From the NCBI RefSeq assembly GCF_043944905.1, contig NZ_JBIMSN010000056.1, positions 31,372 to 95,371 of the forward strand: 64,000 nt of DNA, in the 5' to 3' direction. The notes below the pieces were generated by a model that had not been told where the DNA came from, searched no databases, and saw only the letters and a program-made list of their open reading frames with translations. This document shows positions 40,588-48,816 of the stretch, piece after piece (positions within the stretch are counted from its first letter, which is position 1; every line of letters begins with the position of its first letter). The position numbers and the translations under genes were made by a program. The DNA comes from Antrihabitans spumae. GTDB taxonomy: Bacteria; Actinomycetota; Actinomycetes; Mycobacteriales; Mycobacteriaceae.

Positions 40588-41907
40588 TCAGACGCCGAAG
40601 ATCGCCAGATGCAGACAGCCCGCTAGACCGCCGAGAATCCCGCCGTGTACGAAGAGCAGCCATTCGTCCTGTTTGACGGCACCACGCAACACCGACTGAA
40701 AGTCTTCGAGGCTGAGCTTGCTCATCTGGACCTCGACGAAGGTCGCTATGCGACCTTTCTGCTCGTCGATGAAATCGCTGTCCTGCGTCAGGTCGGGGAA
40801 GAATTCGAGCGCAATGGGTACGACGTCGGACTTCAAGCGTTCGTAGTGCTGCGGTCCGACCACGGTCTTCACGATCGTCATACCGCGACCGACCGAGTCG
40901 TCGATCGTCTCCGAGATGATCTTGTCGAGCATCAGCATCGTGCGGTCCGACCGTGGACCGGTGAGTAGTTCGTCCACGATGTTGTCCATCGTGACCACGT
41001 GCTCGGACAGGATCTTGGCGTATCCGGTGATAACTTCCGGACGCCGTTTCAACATCAGACCCTGTTTCCACGGCACCCATTTGGTCCGTTGGATCGGCTC
41101 GAAGATGATCGTTATGCCCAGGTAGTTCACCACCCAGCCGAGCACCATGCCGCCGATGGGGAGCACCCACCAATAGGGCAGCACCTGCAGCAGCGCGACA
41201 AGCGTGAAGCCCATCGGGTAGCCGAAGTAGAAACCGAAGTTCTGCATGAACTTCAGCTCTTTCGCCCCGAACTCTCGGAACACGTCGTTCAGCAACTTCG
41301 GATGCTCGACGAGAAATCGAATGGCCATCGACTTGGCATCGATCAGGTCGTCGAGATGGGCAACGAATTCCTCGTTGATCTTGCCCGCGTTCTTCGGCAG
41401 GTCCTCGTCGACCTTCCGATAGACGAAATCCTTCGCGAACTCCGGCAGCGTTCGCCAGAGAAGGGGGTTCTCCTTCTCCATGACCCGGTCGACCAGATCA
41501 GGGATCACCGGCCGCGCCACGGTCAGGAAATGATCGGCGATCTTGTCAGGGTCCAGCTGTTGATAGAAGTCGGAGATATTGCCGACCTTCGCAAGACTGC
41601 GATCTATCGCGAGACTCGCCATCTTCTCCGCGCGCGACGGCACCATCCCCTGCCAGCCGAGCCGCTCGCCGTCCTTGTAGATCGGCAACACCTGGATCCG
41701 CCGCGGAAAGTACGGAAACGCGAACTTCAGCCCAGGCATTCGGAAGCCATGGAACTCCAACGGGGTGAACAGCATCAACACACCCGTCCAGTTCGTGATG
41801 TAGCCGATAACGCCCGTGAACAACGGCACGGTTATCAGTTCCATCACCAAGTGACTATCCAAAATCACCTCCGACCAGTGCTCGAAGACTAGCCGCGAAA
41901 CGGCCAT
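40588..41907 (-). CDS. DUF445 family membrane protein
   Basis: A 439-aa protein. ATG 41907 (MAVSRLVFEHWSEVILDSHL) is the best in-frame start near the first helix; the ribosome-binding site is weak and upstream in-frame starts exist. Family features are the N-terminal helix LITVPLFTGVIGYITNWTGV followed by LMLFTPLEFHGF and PGLKFAFPYFPRRIQVLPIY, the central GMVPSRAEKMASLAIDRSLA, a second membrane pair (FTLVALLQVLPYWWVLPIGG, MVLGWVVNYLGITIIFEPI), repeated GMVP-like K-RRPEVITGYAKIL and a C-terminal helix FVHGGILGGLAGCLHLAIFG. DUF445 proteins have no settled function; envelope association is inferred from topology. Confidence 0.85.
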   Translation of the reverse strand: MAVSRLVFEHWSEVILDSHLVMELITVPLFTGVIGYITNWTGVLMLFTPLEFHGFRMPGLKFAFPYFPRRIQVLPIYKDGERLGWQGMVPSRAEKMASLAIDRSLAKVGNISDFYQQLDPDKIADHFLTVARPVIPDLVDRVMEKENPLLWRTLPEFAKDFVYRKVDEDLPKNAGKINEEFVAHLDDLIDAKSMAIRFLVEHPKLLNDVFREFGAKELKFMQNFGFYFGYPMGFTLVALLQVLPYWWVLPIGGMVLGWVVNYLGITIIFEPIQRTKWVPWKQGLMLKRRPEVITGYAKILSEHVVTMDNIVDELLTGPRSDRTMLMLDKIISETIDDSVGRGMTIVKTVVGPQHYERLKSDVVPIALEFFPDLTQDSDFIDEQKGRIATFVEVQMSKLSLEDFQSVLRGAVKQDEWLLFVHGGILGGLAGCLHLAIFGV

Positions 41908-42035
41908 AGCAGCGGCCGAACAAGCTGGGCAGGTGGCCCTTCCTTGCGGAGATGCGTCGAACTCACCGGCGCCGTCCCTGGACTGTTGATTCCGGCCTTG
42001 CGCCCGAAGCCACCCGCAGCAATTGCGGGCATCGG

Positions 42036-42060
42036 ATTGTCGGTGTCGCCTACCGACAAT
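42036..42060. promoter_or_regulatory. Perfect inverted repeat and likely leaderless promoter of rnhA
   Basis: ATTGTCGGT (42036-42044) and ACCGACAAT (42052-42060) form a perfect 9-7-9 inverted repeat. CCGACA (42053-42058), 17 bp and TAGACT (42076-42081) fit a -35/-10 pair, placing the transcription start at about the rnhA ATG (42089). The repeat therefore covers the -35. A further TGTCGGTG half-site follows directly. The regulator is unknown. Confidence 0.5.
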
Positions 42061-42088
42061 GTCGGTGGAACGAAATAGACTCGACGCC

Positions 42089-42607
42089 ATGATCATCGTC
42101 AGCACGGACGGCTCCTGCCTACGTAACCCTGGCGGACCGATCGGCTGGGCATGGGTCGATCACAGCGGGCCGAGTGCAAGCGGCGGCGGCGCAGTCGGGA
42201 CGAATCAGATCGCAGAGCTGCTCGCCGTGCTCGAAGCGATCACCGCCCATCCCGGCGAGGAGCCGCTGCTGATCGAGAGCGACTCGCAGTACGCGATCAA
42301 ATGCGCCTCGGAATGGCTCCCCGGCTGGAAGCGCAAGAACTGGCGGACAGCTGCCGGTGCACCGGTGAAGAATCTCGACATCATCCAATCGCTCGACAAG
42401 GCAATCTCGACTCGCTCCGGTCCCGTCCGCTTCCGCTGGGTGCGCGGACACGTCGGCAACTACTACAACGAACAAGCCGATGCTTTGGCAGGTGAAGCAG
42501 CGCGCGAGGCAGCCGCATCAGCCGCGCTAGCCGAGACGACAACGAAGCCGAAGCCGAAACCACGGGTGGCTCCAGCTCCGGCTTCCGAAGCTATGACGTT
42601 GTTCTAG
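42089..42607 (+). CDS. rnhA: Ribonuclease HI
   Basis: A 172-aa protein with the RNase H fold of about 150 residues: MIIVSTDGSCLRNPGG (catalytic D7), TNQIAELLAVLEAI (E43), LLIESDSQYAIKCASEWLPG (D65) and WVRGHVGNYYNEQADALAGE (last Asp). The basic handle KRKNWRTAAGAPVKN is present. The C-terminal 30 residues are a low-complexity tail with KPKPKP. The protein cuts the RNA strand of RNA-DNA hybrids such as R-loops. It is convergent with the Mce-associated gene 42611 (3-bp gap). Confidence 0.92.
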   Translation: MIIVSTDGSCLRNPGGPIGWAWVDHSGPSASGGGAVGTNQIAELLAVLEAITAHPGEEPLLIESDSQYAIKCASEWLPGWKRKNWRTAAGAPVKNLDIIQSLDKAISTRSGPVRFRWVRGHVGNYYNEQADALAGEAAREAAASAALAETTTKPKPKPRVAPAPASEAMTLF

Positions 42608-42610
42608 GTC

Positions 42611-43546
42611 TTACGGCGCGGGCTCCGGTGCCGGAGCTGGCGCGGGCTGCTGAGCCGGTGCTGGCGCTGGCGCTGGAGCTGGAGCTGGCGCCGGAGCTGG
42701 AGCTGGCACAGGCTGCTGACCGGGATCTCCGGGTGCGGGCGTGTCCGACGACTCGGGTCCGAACAGCGGCGCATCGATGTTGCTGGCGATCCAGCTGTCA
42801 CCGATCTTCTCCAGATCCATCACCATGGCAACCTGACTCGGTTGCGGTTGGCCCTGAGTGAGAACGCCAGTGATCGAGCGACCGATCGCGACGACGACCG
42901 ACGCCTTCTCCGTGTCACCCGACTTCACACCGCAATCGACCGTCTCTGCCTTCGACACGATCTGCGCCTTCGTGAAGACGTCCTTGTACGTCGCAGTGTC
43001 CTGCTGGAACTGCTCTTTCCAATCGCCAGTAGCACCGGCGAGCACGTCGGTCACGTACTGATCGAAGTTGTTGTAGTCGATGTCGAGGACAACCTTGGCG
43101 TACGCGCACGCCGCATCCCTGGCTTCGTCGCGTGCAGTGTCGTTGCGCTGGTTGTTCCAGAGCAGAGCACCGAGCACGACAGCAGCGACGAGAGCTACCG
43201 CGGCAAGCGCTGCGACGCCGACGAGCTTCTTGTCCGAGAGAAACCCGGAACCGGATTTGGTCGGCTTCGGCTTCGCCACTGCGGCTTTGGTCGAAGTCGC
43301 CTTTGTTGTAGTCGCCTTCGTTGCAGTCGACTTGGCTGCCGTCGACTTGGCTGCCGTCCCCTTCCCCGTTGCTGCCTTCGCGGCCGGTGCGGCCTTCTTC
43401 GCCAGCGTCGTAGCGGGGGTCTTCGTCACCTCGACCGGCTTTGCGGCTTCAGTCTTTGCAGCGTCCGGCTTTGCGGCTTCTGACTTGGCATCAGGTGCCT
43501 TCGAACCCTCGGGTTCGACGTCTTCCGACTTCGGTTCGTCGGTCAT
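42611..43546 (-). CDS. Mce-associated membrane protein, basic N-terminal tail, PA-rich C-terminus
   Basis: A 311-aa protein. Residues 1-95 are a cytoplasmic tail dominated by Lys, Ala and Thr in K-S-T-A-A-K-like repeats; residues about 108-130 are one membrane helix (LVGVAALAAVALVAAVVLGA); the outer domain carries DEARDAACAYAKVVLDIDYN, LAGATGDWKEQFQQDT and MVMDLEKIGDSWIASNIDAP, the pattern of Mce-associated (Mam/Mas) proteins. The C-terminus is a run of Pro-Ala dipeptides, likely a cell-wall spacer. It is the last gene of the yrbE-mce operon, 44 bp after the other associated gene. Mas proteins are needed for Mce complex stability in mycobacteria. Confidence 0.87.
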   Translation of the reverse strand: MTDEPKSEDVEPEGSKAPDAKSEAAKPDAAKTEAAKPVEVTKTPATTLAKKAAPAAKAATGKGTAAKSTAAKSTATKATTTKATSTKAAVAKPKPTKSGSGFLSDKKLVGVAALAAVALVAAVVLGALLWNNQRNDTARDEARDAACAYAKVVLDIDYNNFDQYVTDVLAGATGDWKEQFQQDTATYKDVFTKAQIVSKAETVDCGVKSGDTEKASVVVAIGRSITGVLTQGQPQPSQVAMVMDLEKIGDSWIASNIDAPLFGPESSDTPAPGDPGQQPVPAPAPAPAPAPAPAPAPAQQPAPAPAPEPAP

Positions 43547-43590
43547 CTAAGTTGGAGCCTTTCGTAGAAGTTCGCGGGGTGGGCGAACCG

Positions 43591-44346
43591 TCATTGACCC
43601 CCGAGGAACGGCGCGTTGAAGGTCGTCGCCAACCATCGGCCGTCCGTCTTCTCCATGTCCATGACAACCGAAATCGTCGGTCCGGGCAGGAACTTGCCTT
43701 CGGACTTTGCGGTCGCGATGTTCTGCGCCACGACGATCACAACCTGTGCATTGGTCGCATTACCCGACTTCACGCCACATTCGGGATTGTCGCCCTGACC
43801 CTTCACCTGGTCGGCGGCGAAGGCCTCTTTGAGCGCAGGCGCAGACGCGTCGAACTCCTTCTTCCACTGACCGCTCGCACCATCGGAGACCTTCTTGATC
43901 CAGTCGTCGATGGTCGTGTAGTCGTAGTTGACAAGCACATTGACGTACTCGCAGGCAGCGTCCTTGGCCTGGGACTGGGCAATCGTGCTCGCAACCTGGT
44001 CGTCCAGCTCGCCGCTCTTGTCGTTGTACTTGTAGATGAAGAACGCTGCGACCGCCGTCATCACGACAAGCAGGACCGCGCCGATCAAAGAGCCGAGCTT
44101 CAGCAGATTGGATCCGCCACCCGCTGTGGTCGACTCCTCATCGAATTCTTCAGCCTCGACCTCATCAGCGTCGACCTCATCACCGTCGACTGCTTCCTCT
44201 TCGGATACGACCTCGTCGGTATCGTCCGACTCCGCGTGCTCAGCTGCTGCGTCGTCGTCGAGCACGGCATCGGCGGCATCGGCCGACTGCGGCGGACCGT
44301 CCTCCTTGTTCAGGTCGACTTCGGACGGTTCGTTCGCAGGGGGCAT
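43591..44346 (-). CDS. Mce-associated membrane protein, acidic N-terminal tail
   Basis: A 251-aa protein of the same type as its neighbour. Residues 1-72 form a strongly acidic cytoplasmic tail (EEEAVDGDEVDADEVEAEEF). Residues about 82-103 are the membrane helix (GSLIGAVLLVVMTAVAAFFI). The outer domain has DAACEYVNVLVNYDYTTIDD, VSDGASGQWKKEFDASAPAL and VVMDMEKTDGRWLATTFNAP. This domain aligns with that of the downstream protein, so the two are paralogues with opposite-charge tails. It follows mceF by 102 bp in the same direction. Confidence 0.87.
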   Translation of the reverse strand: MPPANEPSEVDLNKEDGPPQSADAADAVLDDDAAAEHAESDDTDEVVSEEEAVDGDEVDADEVEAEEFDEESTTAGGGSNLLKLGSLIGAVLLVVMTAVAAFFIYKYNDKSGELDDQVASTIAQSQAKDAACEYVNVLVNYDYTTIDDWIKKVSDGASGQWKKEFDASAPALKEAFAADQVKGQGDNPECGVKSGNATNAQVVIVVAQNIATAKSEGKFLPGPTISVVMDMEKTDGRWLATTFNAPFLGGQ

Positions 44347-44448
44347 CAGTAAATCTCAAACTTTCTCAGCGGTGATCGCCGAATCGCTGGTGCGCCCGCA
44401 GTCGCGGGCCGTGCGCCCCAGCGAGTATGCCCGCCGGGGCCGCGTCTG

Positions 44449-45618
44449 TCACCGACCGGGTAACAGAGTGGACAGCTGGTTCGGGTCGACGTTCGGCGGA
44501 ATACTCGAACCATTGTTGGGCTCGATCGGGCGAGGAGCATTCGCGGCGCCACGAATCTGGAGCTCTGGACGCGTCGTTTCGCAGTAGTTCCACAGCCGCA
44601 CGCGTCCGTCGCCTACCTTCGCGGGCGAGACAGGGACCGTGTCGTACTCGCAGGTCGAACGCGGCCAGATATCGAGCACCGTGTGGAATTCGCCGTTGTA
44701 GGCAGGCACTGCCAGAGCAGCCGTGCCGTCGCGCAGACCGGGGAACAGTGCTGCGAGTGCCGGGGCCCGCAACTGGCCGGCACGTGCGATGGTGACGAAG
44801 TTTTGCAGCAGGTTCGTCATCGGGTCGGAAGTCTCCGCAACGACTCCACCGAGCGTCGAAATCTGGCCGGGGCCGAGGTCGAGGAATTCGCGCAACTCGC
44901 CGTCTGCCGCCACAACCTGGTCGAACAACACACCGGTGTTGCTGGTCAAAATCTGCAGGTCGGGCTGAATTTCCGACGTTGTCGATGCAATCACCCGCAG
45001 GTTCGACAACAAGCCGGTCGTCTGCGGAAGCAATTGGTCGAGACCCGCCGCAACAACGCTGATGCCGTTGATCGCGCCACGAAGGTTGTCGGGTCCACCA
45101 CCGAGTGCTTTGTCCAGTTCGTCGAGAATCGTCGCGAAACGATCCGGTGGAATCGAACTGACCATGTCGCTCGCGTTTTCGAGCACCTGGGTGATCGGCA
45201 CCGGGGTCTTCACGTTCTCCGACTCGATGACCGAGCCGTCTTCCAAATACGGACCCTCGTCGGAATCGGGACGGAAGTCGATGTACTGCTCACCTGCCGC
45301 CGAGAGAGCTGCAACCTGGACCTCGCCACCCATCGGGATGTCGTAGGCACCCTCGATCTGAGCATCGGCGACGACGCCCTTTTCGGTCAACCGAACGTCC
45401 GTCACCTTGCCGACCCGGAAGCCGCGGTAGGTGACATCGCTGTTCGGCTGCAGACCGCCGGACCGGTCCATGTTCACGGTCACCGTGTACGTGTCCCTGA
45501 ACGGGTTGATTCGGGCGACGCCGACCGTCAGGTAAGTGATACCGACGATCAACATGATCGCGAGCCCGATGTTCGACAGCACCACCTTGTTTTTCAGCAG
45601 ACCCTTCGCGCGGTTCAT
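44449..45618 (-). CDS. mceF: Mce family protein MceF
   Basis: A 389-aa protein with a single N-terminal membrane helix (VVLSNIGLAIMLIVGITYLT) and one MCE domain (about residues 40-118: YTVTVNMDRSGGLQPNSDVT, YRGFRVGKVTDVRLTEKGVV, GEQYIDFRPDSDEGPYLEDG). A long helical region follows (to about 300), then a C-terminal domain with two cysteines. It is the last Mce subunit of the operon. Its start overlaps the mceE stop by ATGA. MCE helices form a hydrophobic tunnel that carries lipids across the periplasm. Confidence 0.92.
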   Translation of the reverse strand: MNRAKGLLKNKVVLSNIGLAIMLIVGITYLTVGVARINPFRDTYTVTVNMDRSGGLQPNSDVTYRGFRVGKVTDVRLTEKGVVADAQIEGAYDIPMGGEVQVAALSAAGEQYIDFRPDSDEGPYLEDGSVIESENVKTPVPITQVLENASDMVSSIPPDRFATILDELDKALGGGPDNLRGAINGISVVAAGLDQLLPQTTGLLSNLRVIASTTSEIQPDLQILTSNTGVLFDQVVAADGELREFLDLGPGQISTLGGVVAETSDPMTNLLQNFVTIARAGQLRAPALAALFPGLRDGTAALAVPAYNGEFHTVLDIWPRSTCEYDTVPVSPAKVGDGRVRLWNYCETTRPELQIRGAANAPRPIEPNNGSSIPPNVDPNQLSTLLPGR

Positions 45619-46718
45619 CGGGTCCCTCCGTTCAGGCGCTGGTAGACCTTCTGCAGAACCTCGATGAAGCTACCTGCGAGAGCGTTCAGATCGGAGCCGT
45701 CCGGCAGGCGGCTACCCGTCGGATCACCCCACAGTGCGGCGATACTGAGGTACTGAACTGTCGCAGCAACGGCGAGAGTGCTTCCCTGAGCGGTGGCCGC
45801 AACTTTCGGCGTGATGGAGTGCAGCGCATCCATCGCGGGACCGAGCGTGTCGCGCGTTTGGGCCAGTCCGGTCATCAGCTTGTCGGTGCTGTCCAGCAGA
45901 TCCCGCATCTGGGTGCCCGTTGTGTTCGAGAAATCGCCGAGCGCGGCAGTCGTGACCGACACCTTCTGCAGCAGATCACCGATCGCCTGATTGTTTTCGG
46001 CCAACGTGCTGATCATCGCGGGCAGCGATGCCGCGACGTCGCCCAACTCACCCTTGCGCTGATTGAGCGTCGCCAGAGTCTCGTCGAATTCGCGCAGAAC
46101 GCTGTCGACCCGATCGGTATTCGCGTTCAAGCTGCCGACGACGTTGGTCATCTCGACGATCAGATGCGACAGGACGGGACCCTTGCCGCCAACCGCGGAG
46201 TCGAGTTCGTTGACGATCGAAGAGATCTTCTTGATGGCACCGCCGTTGAGGAGCAGCGACACCGACAACAGCAGTTCCTCGACGGAGGCTCCGGTCGATG
46301 TCTGTTCCAACTTGATCGAGTCACCGTTGCCGAGAGTCTTACCTCCGGTGTCGGGTGCCATCTGGAGGGCCACGAAAACGTCGCCGAGCGGGGTGGCCTG
46401 CCGTAGTTCAGCGCGCGTCCCTTCCGGGAGCTTTACATCGTCGCGAATCTTCATCTCGATGTTCGCGACGAAGTTCGACGTCGTGATGTCGGTGACAACG
46501 CCCACGTCCGAGCCGCCGACCTTCACCTTCGCTTGGTCGGGCAGGTTGAGTGCGTTGGTGAACTGAGCATTCAACGTGTAGCTGTCGCCGCCGACACCGG
46601 GCTTCGGCAGCGGCAGCTTTTCGACGGTCAAACCACAACCGGCGGTCGTCAACATGCCGACCACCGCGAACGCGGTGACGACGGTTCTCTTCTGGTTTCG
46701 CTTTCGCACTGTCGTCAT
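45615..46718 (-). CDS. mceE: Mce family lipoprotein MceE
   Basis: A 367-aa lipoprotein: the lipobox is LTTAGC with Cys28, after a basic N-terminus (MTTVRKRNQKR). The MCE domain follows (YTLNAQFTNALNLPDQAKVK, VGGSDVGVVTDITTSNFVAN, ELRQATPLGDVFVALQMAPD), then the helical tunnel region rich in NNxxIGDLL-type repeats. ATG 46718 overlaps the mceD stop by one base (TGATG). MceE is the usual lipoprotein of mycobacterial mce operons, attached to the outside of the membrane. Confidence 0.92.
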   Translation of the reverse strand: MTTVRKRNQKRTVVTAFAVVGMLTTAGCGLTVEKLPLPKPGVGGDSYTLNAQFTNALNLPDQAKVKVGGSDVGVVTDITTSNFVANIEMKIRDDVKLPEGTRAELRQATPLGDVFVALQMAPDTGGKTLGNGDSIKLEQTSTGASVEELLLSVSLLLNGGAIKKISSIVNELDSAVGGKGPVLSHLIVEMTNVVGSLNANTDRVDSVLREFDETLATLNQRKGELGDVAASLPAMISTLAENNQAIGDLLQKVSVTTAALGDFSNTTGTQMRDLLDSTDKLMTGLAQTRDTLGPAMDALHSITPKVAATAQGSTLAVAATVQYLSIAALWGDPTGSRLPDGSDLNALAGSFIEVLQKVYQRLNGGTR

Positions 46719-47806
46719 CACGGCTGCCCCGTCATTCCTAGTAGTGCCGCAGTGAGGCCGAAGTCCGGACCGAAATCCTTGAGCTTGCCGGTACGGCAAC
46801 CATCGGATCGCATCTGAATTCGTTCGCAGAACAGGCTGAGCAACTCGTTGTCGAGAAGGCCCTTGTCGATGAGCGCGTGTAGTCGAATTGCGCCACCATT
46901 GGCGGTCTGAGCAACGGTGTTGTCGATGTTCTGCATCAACATCGGCGTGACGTCGACAACTTCCTTCAGACGATCGGCATTCTGCCTGAGCATGGTGGTC
47001 GTCGAACCGAGTCTGGTCAGCGCGCCGCCAAGCTGATCTTTGTTCTCGGCGAGAACCGCGCTCGTGTTGGCCAAGAAGTCGTTCAGCTGGGCGAGCACCG
47101 CCTGCAACCCAGGTGCCTGCTCGGCAAGCAGCCCGGTGACGTTGGTGATGCTGCCGCTGAAGTCGCGCACCGACTGGTCGTTCTGCGCGATCACCTGGGT
47201 GAGCTCGTTGAGCTGAATGATGGCGTTGGACAAGGCATCACGGTTGGTGACACCGAGAGACAAGGCGCCGTTCAGCGCCGACAAGGTGTCACGGATCTTG
47301 TCGCCGTTGCCCTCGAGCGTCTGGATCAGGATGCCGCCGGACAGCGGACCTTCCGTGCTGCCTGGCTGGTTCTTCAAGGATGCAGCGAGCTCGTCGACGG
47401 TCTTGAGAACGCGGTCGAGTTCGACAGGGGTGCGGGTGCGATCGAGCGGAATGTGATCGCCGTTCGCGAGCGTCGGACCGTCGGTATATGCGGGCGCTAG
47501 CTCGACGTGCCGATTGGTGACCAGCGAAGGCGATACAAGCGCTGCGACCGCATCAGCCGGCACCTTGACCGCACTGTCGTAGGACATCGTGACGGTGACG
47601 TAGCTGCCCTTCGGCTCGACCGATTCGACAGTGCCGACGGGCAACCCGAGAACGGAAACCTCGTTGCCCGGGTACATACCTGCGATGTTTTCGAAATCCG
47701 CGGTCACTTCGATCTTGCTTTCGAAGGGATCCACCGATGAGCAGCCGACGGCCGCGACGCCGACGGCGCACACGATCGCGAGCTTGCCTATTTGCAGCAT
47801 TCTCAT
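46718..47806 (-). CDS. mceD: Mce family protein MceD with lipobox
   Basis: A 362-aa MCE protein. ATG 47806 overlaps the mceC stop (TAATG), with GAGGGG upstream. The N-terminus MRMLQIGKLAIVCAVGVAAV is followed by GC (Cys22) and SSVDPFESK, which fits a lipobox (A-V-G-C), so it is a second predicted lipoprotein. MCE domain segments: KIEVTADFENIAGMYPGNEV, VLGLPVGTVESVEPKGSYVT. The tunnel helices (QNDQSVRDFSGSITNVTGLL and others) follow. The C-terminus has two cysteines in FCERIQMRSDGCRTG. Confidence 0.9.
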   Translation of the reverse strand: MRMLQIGKLAIVCAVGVAAVGCSSVDPFESKIEVTADFENIAGMYPGNEVSVLGLPVGTVESVEPKGSYVTVTMSYDSAVKVPADAVAALVSPSLVTNRHVELAPAYTDGPTLANGDHIPLDRTRTPVELDRVLKTVDELAASLKNQPGSTEGPLSGGILIQTLEGNGDKIRDTLSALNGALSLGVTNRDALSNAIIQLNELTQVIAQNDQSVRDFSGSITNVTGLLAEQAPGLQAVLAQLNDFLANTSAVLAENKDQLGGALTRLGSTTTMLRQNADRLKEVVDVTPMLMQNIDNTVAQTANGGAIRLHALIDKGLLDNELLSLFCERIQMRSDGCRTGKLKDFGPDFGLTAALLGMTGQP

Positions 47807-48816
47807 TACTGGCACCCCTCGATAACGCTGACGCGGCACAGCCAGTTGTCCGGGAACAACCACGGCAGATTCACGTCACCGTAATTGCCGTTACCGGTGA
47901 CGTTCGTGAACTGCCTGACTGTCACAGGCATGATCTCGAGCAAACGAACCAAGTTGTCGTTGTTCTTCTCGAGACCCTCGGACATCGTGTTGAGGTCCCT
48001 GATGAGTTGGCCGAGTTGGCCGTCGTTGCCGGCGCCGATCGCCTGCAGCTGAGCCGACAACGAACCGACGTTGTCGAGCAGCTGCTGAACGAGGCCTTGC
48101 CGTTCCATGATTGCTTGGCCGATCGCTGCGCCCTGGGTAACAACGAGCAGGATGCTGTTGCGGTTGTCGCCGAGAACGCGGGATACGTCGCCGAGGTTCT
48201 TCAACATCGCGTCGACTTCGTCGCGCCGCTTGTCGATGACCTTCGCCAACACACCGACGCTGTCCAACGCCTGCGCGGTCAGCTGCGGCGAATCCCCGAG
48301 CTGCTCGCCCATCACGGCGAGCGACTCGGCGATCTTGTCGGTGTCCAGCTTTTCCAGACGTTCGAACTGGGACTTGTACTTCGGATCCTGCACAACCTTC
48401 GCGAGGCTGAAGGGGACCTGGGTGTTCGATACCGGAATACGGTTGTCCGGCAATCCGCTGCCGTCGCCTGGATCGAGATCGATGTAGGTCTGACCGAGGA
48501 TGGACGCCTGCTTGATCGCCGCGTGCGCATCCGGCCCGAACTCGAGGTCGTTCTTCACCTGAAGGGTCGCAAGGATGTGGTCGCCTTCGAGCTTGAGGCT
48601 CTTGACTCTGCCGATCTCCAAGCCGGCGACACGAACTTTGTCGTCTGCCTTCGTGCCGGCCGCCTGCGCGAACTCGACGTCGATCGTCTTCTCACCGAAG
48701 CCGATGACCTTGAGCGCACCTGAGCCGAGGACGATCGCAAGGATCACGAGCGAACCGAGGATGCCGAGCCAGAAGTACTTGTTGGCTCCGAAGTTGGGAC
48801 GTGGGATACGGGCCAT
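47806..48816 (-). CDS. mceC: Mce family protein MceC
   Basis: A 336-aa protein with an N-terminal membrane helix (YFWLGILGSLVILAIVLGSG), an MCE domain (TIDVEFAQAAGTKADDKVRV, AGLEIGRVKSLKLEGDHILA, ASILGQTYIDLDPGDGSGLP) and helical tunnel segments. ATG 48816 has GGAGGTG upstream and overlaps the mceB stop (TGATG). The C-terminal LPWLFPDNWLCRVSVIEGCQ contains two cysteines. It is part of the contiguous mceA-F series and is expected in the hexameric Mce complex. Confidence 0.92.
   Translation of the reverse strand: MARIPRPNFGANKYFWLGILGSLVILAIVLGSGALKVIGFGEKTIDVEFAQAAGTKADDKVRVAGLEIGRVKSLKLEGDHILATLQVKNDLEFGPDAHAAIKQASILGQTYIDLDPGDGSGLPDNRIPVSNTQVPFSLAKVVQDPKYKSQFERLEKLDTDKIAESLAVMGEQLGDSPQLTAQALDSVGVLAKVIDKRRDEVDAMLKNLGDVSRVLGDNRNSILLVVTQGAAIGQAIMERQGLVQQLLDNVGSLSAQLQAIGAGNDGQLGQLIRDLNTMSEGLEKNNDNLVRLLEIMPVTVRQFTNVTGNGNYGDVNLPWLFPDNWLCRVSVIEGCQ

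Noticed and set aside
42619..42716. Tandem GCTGGC/GGAGCT-type DNA repeat
   Set aside because: It is the coding sequence of the Pro-Ala tail of the Mce-associated protein, in frame, not an independent repeat element.
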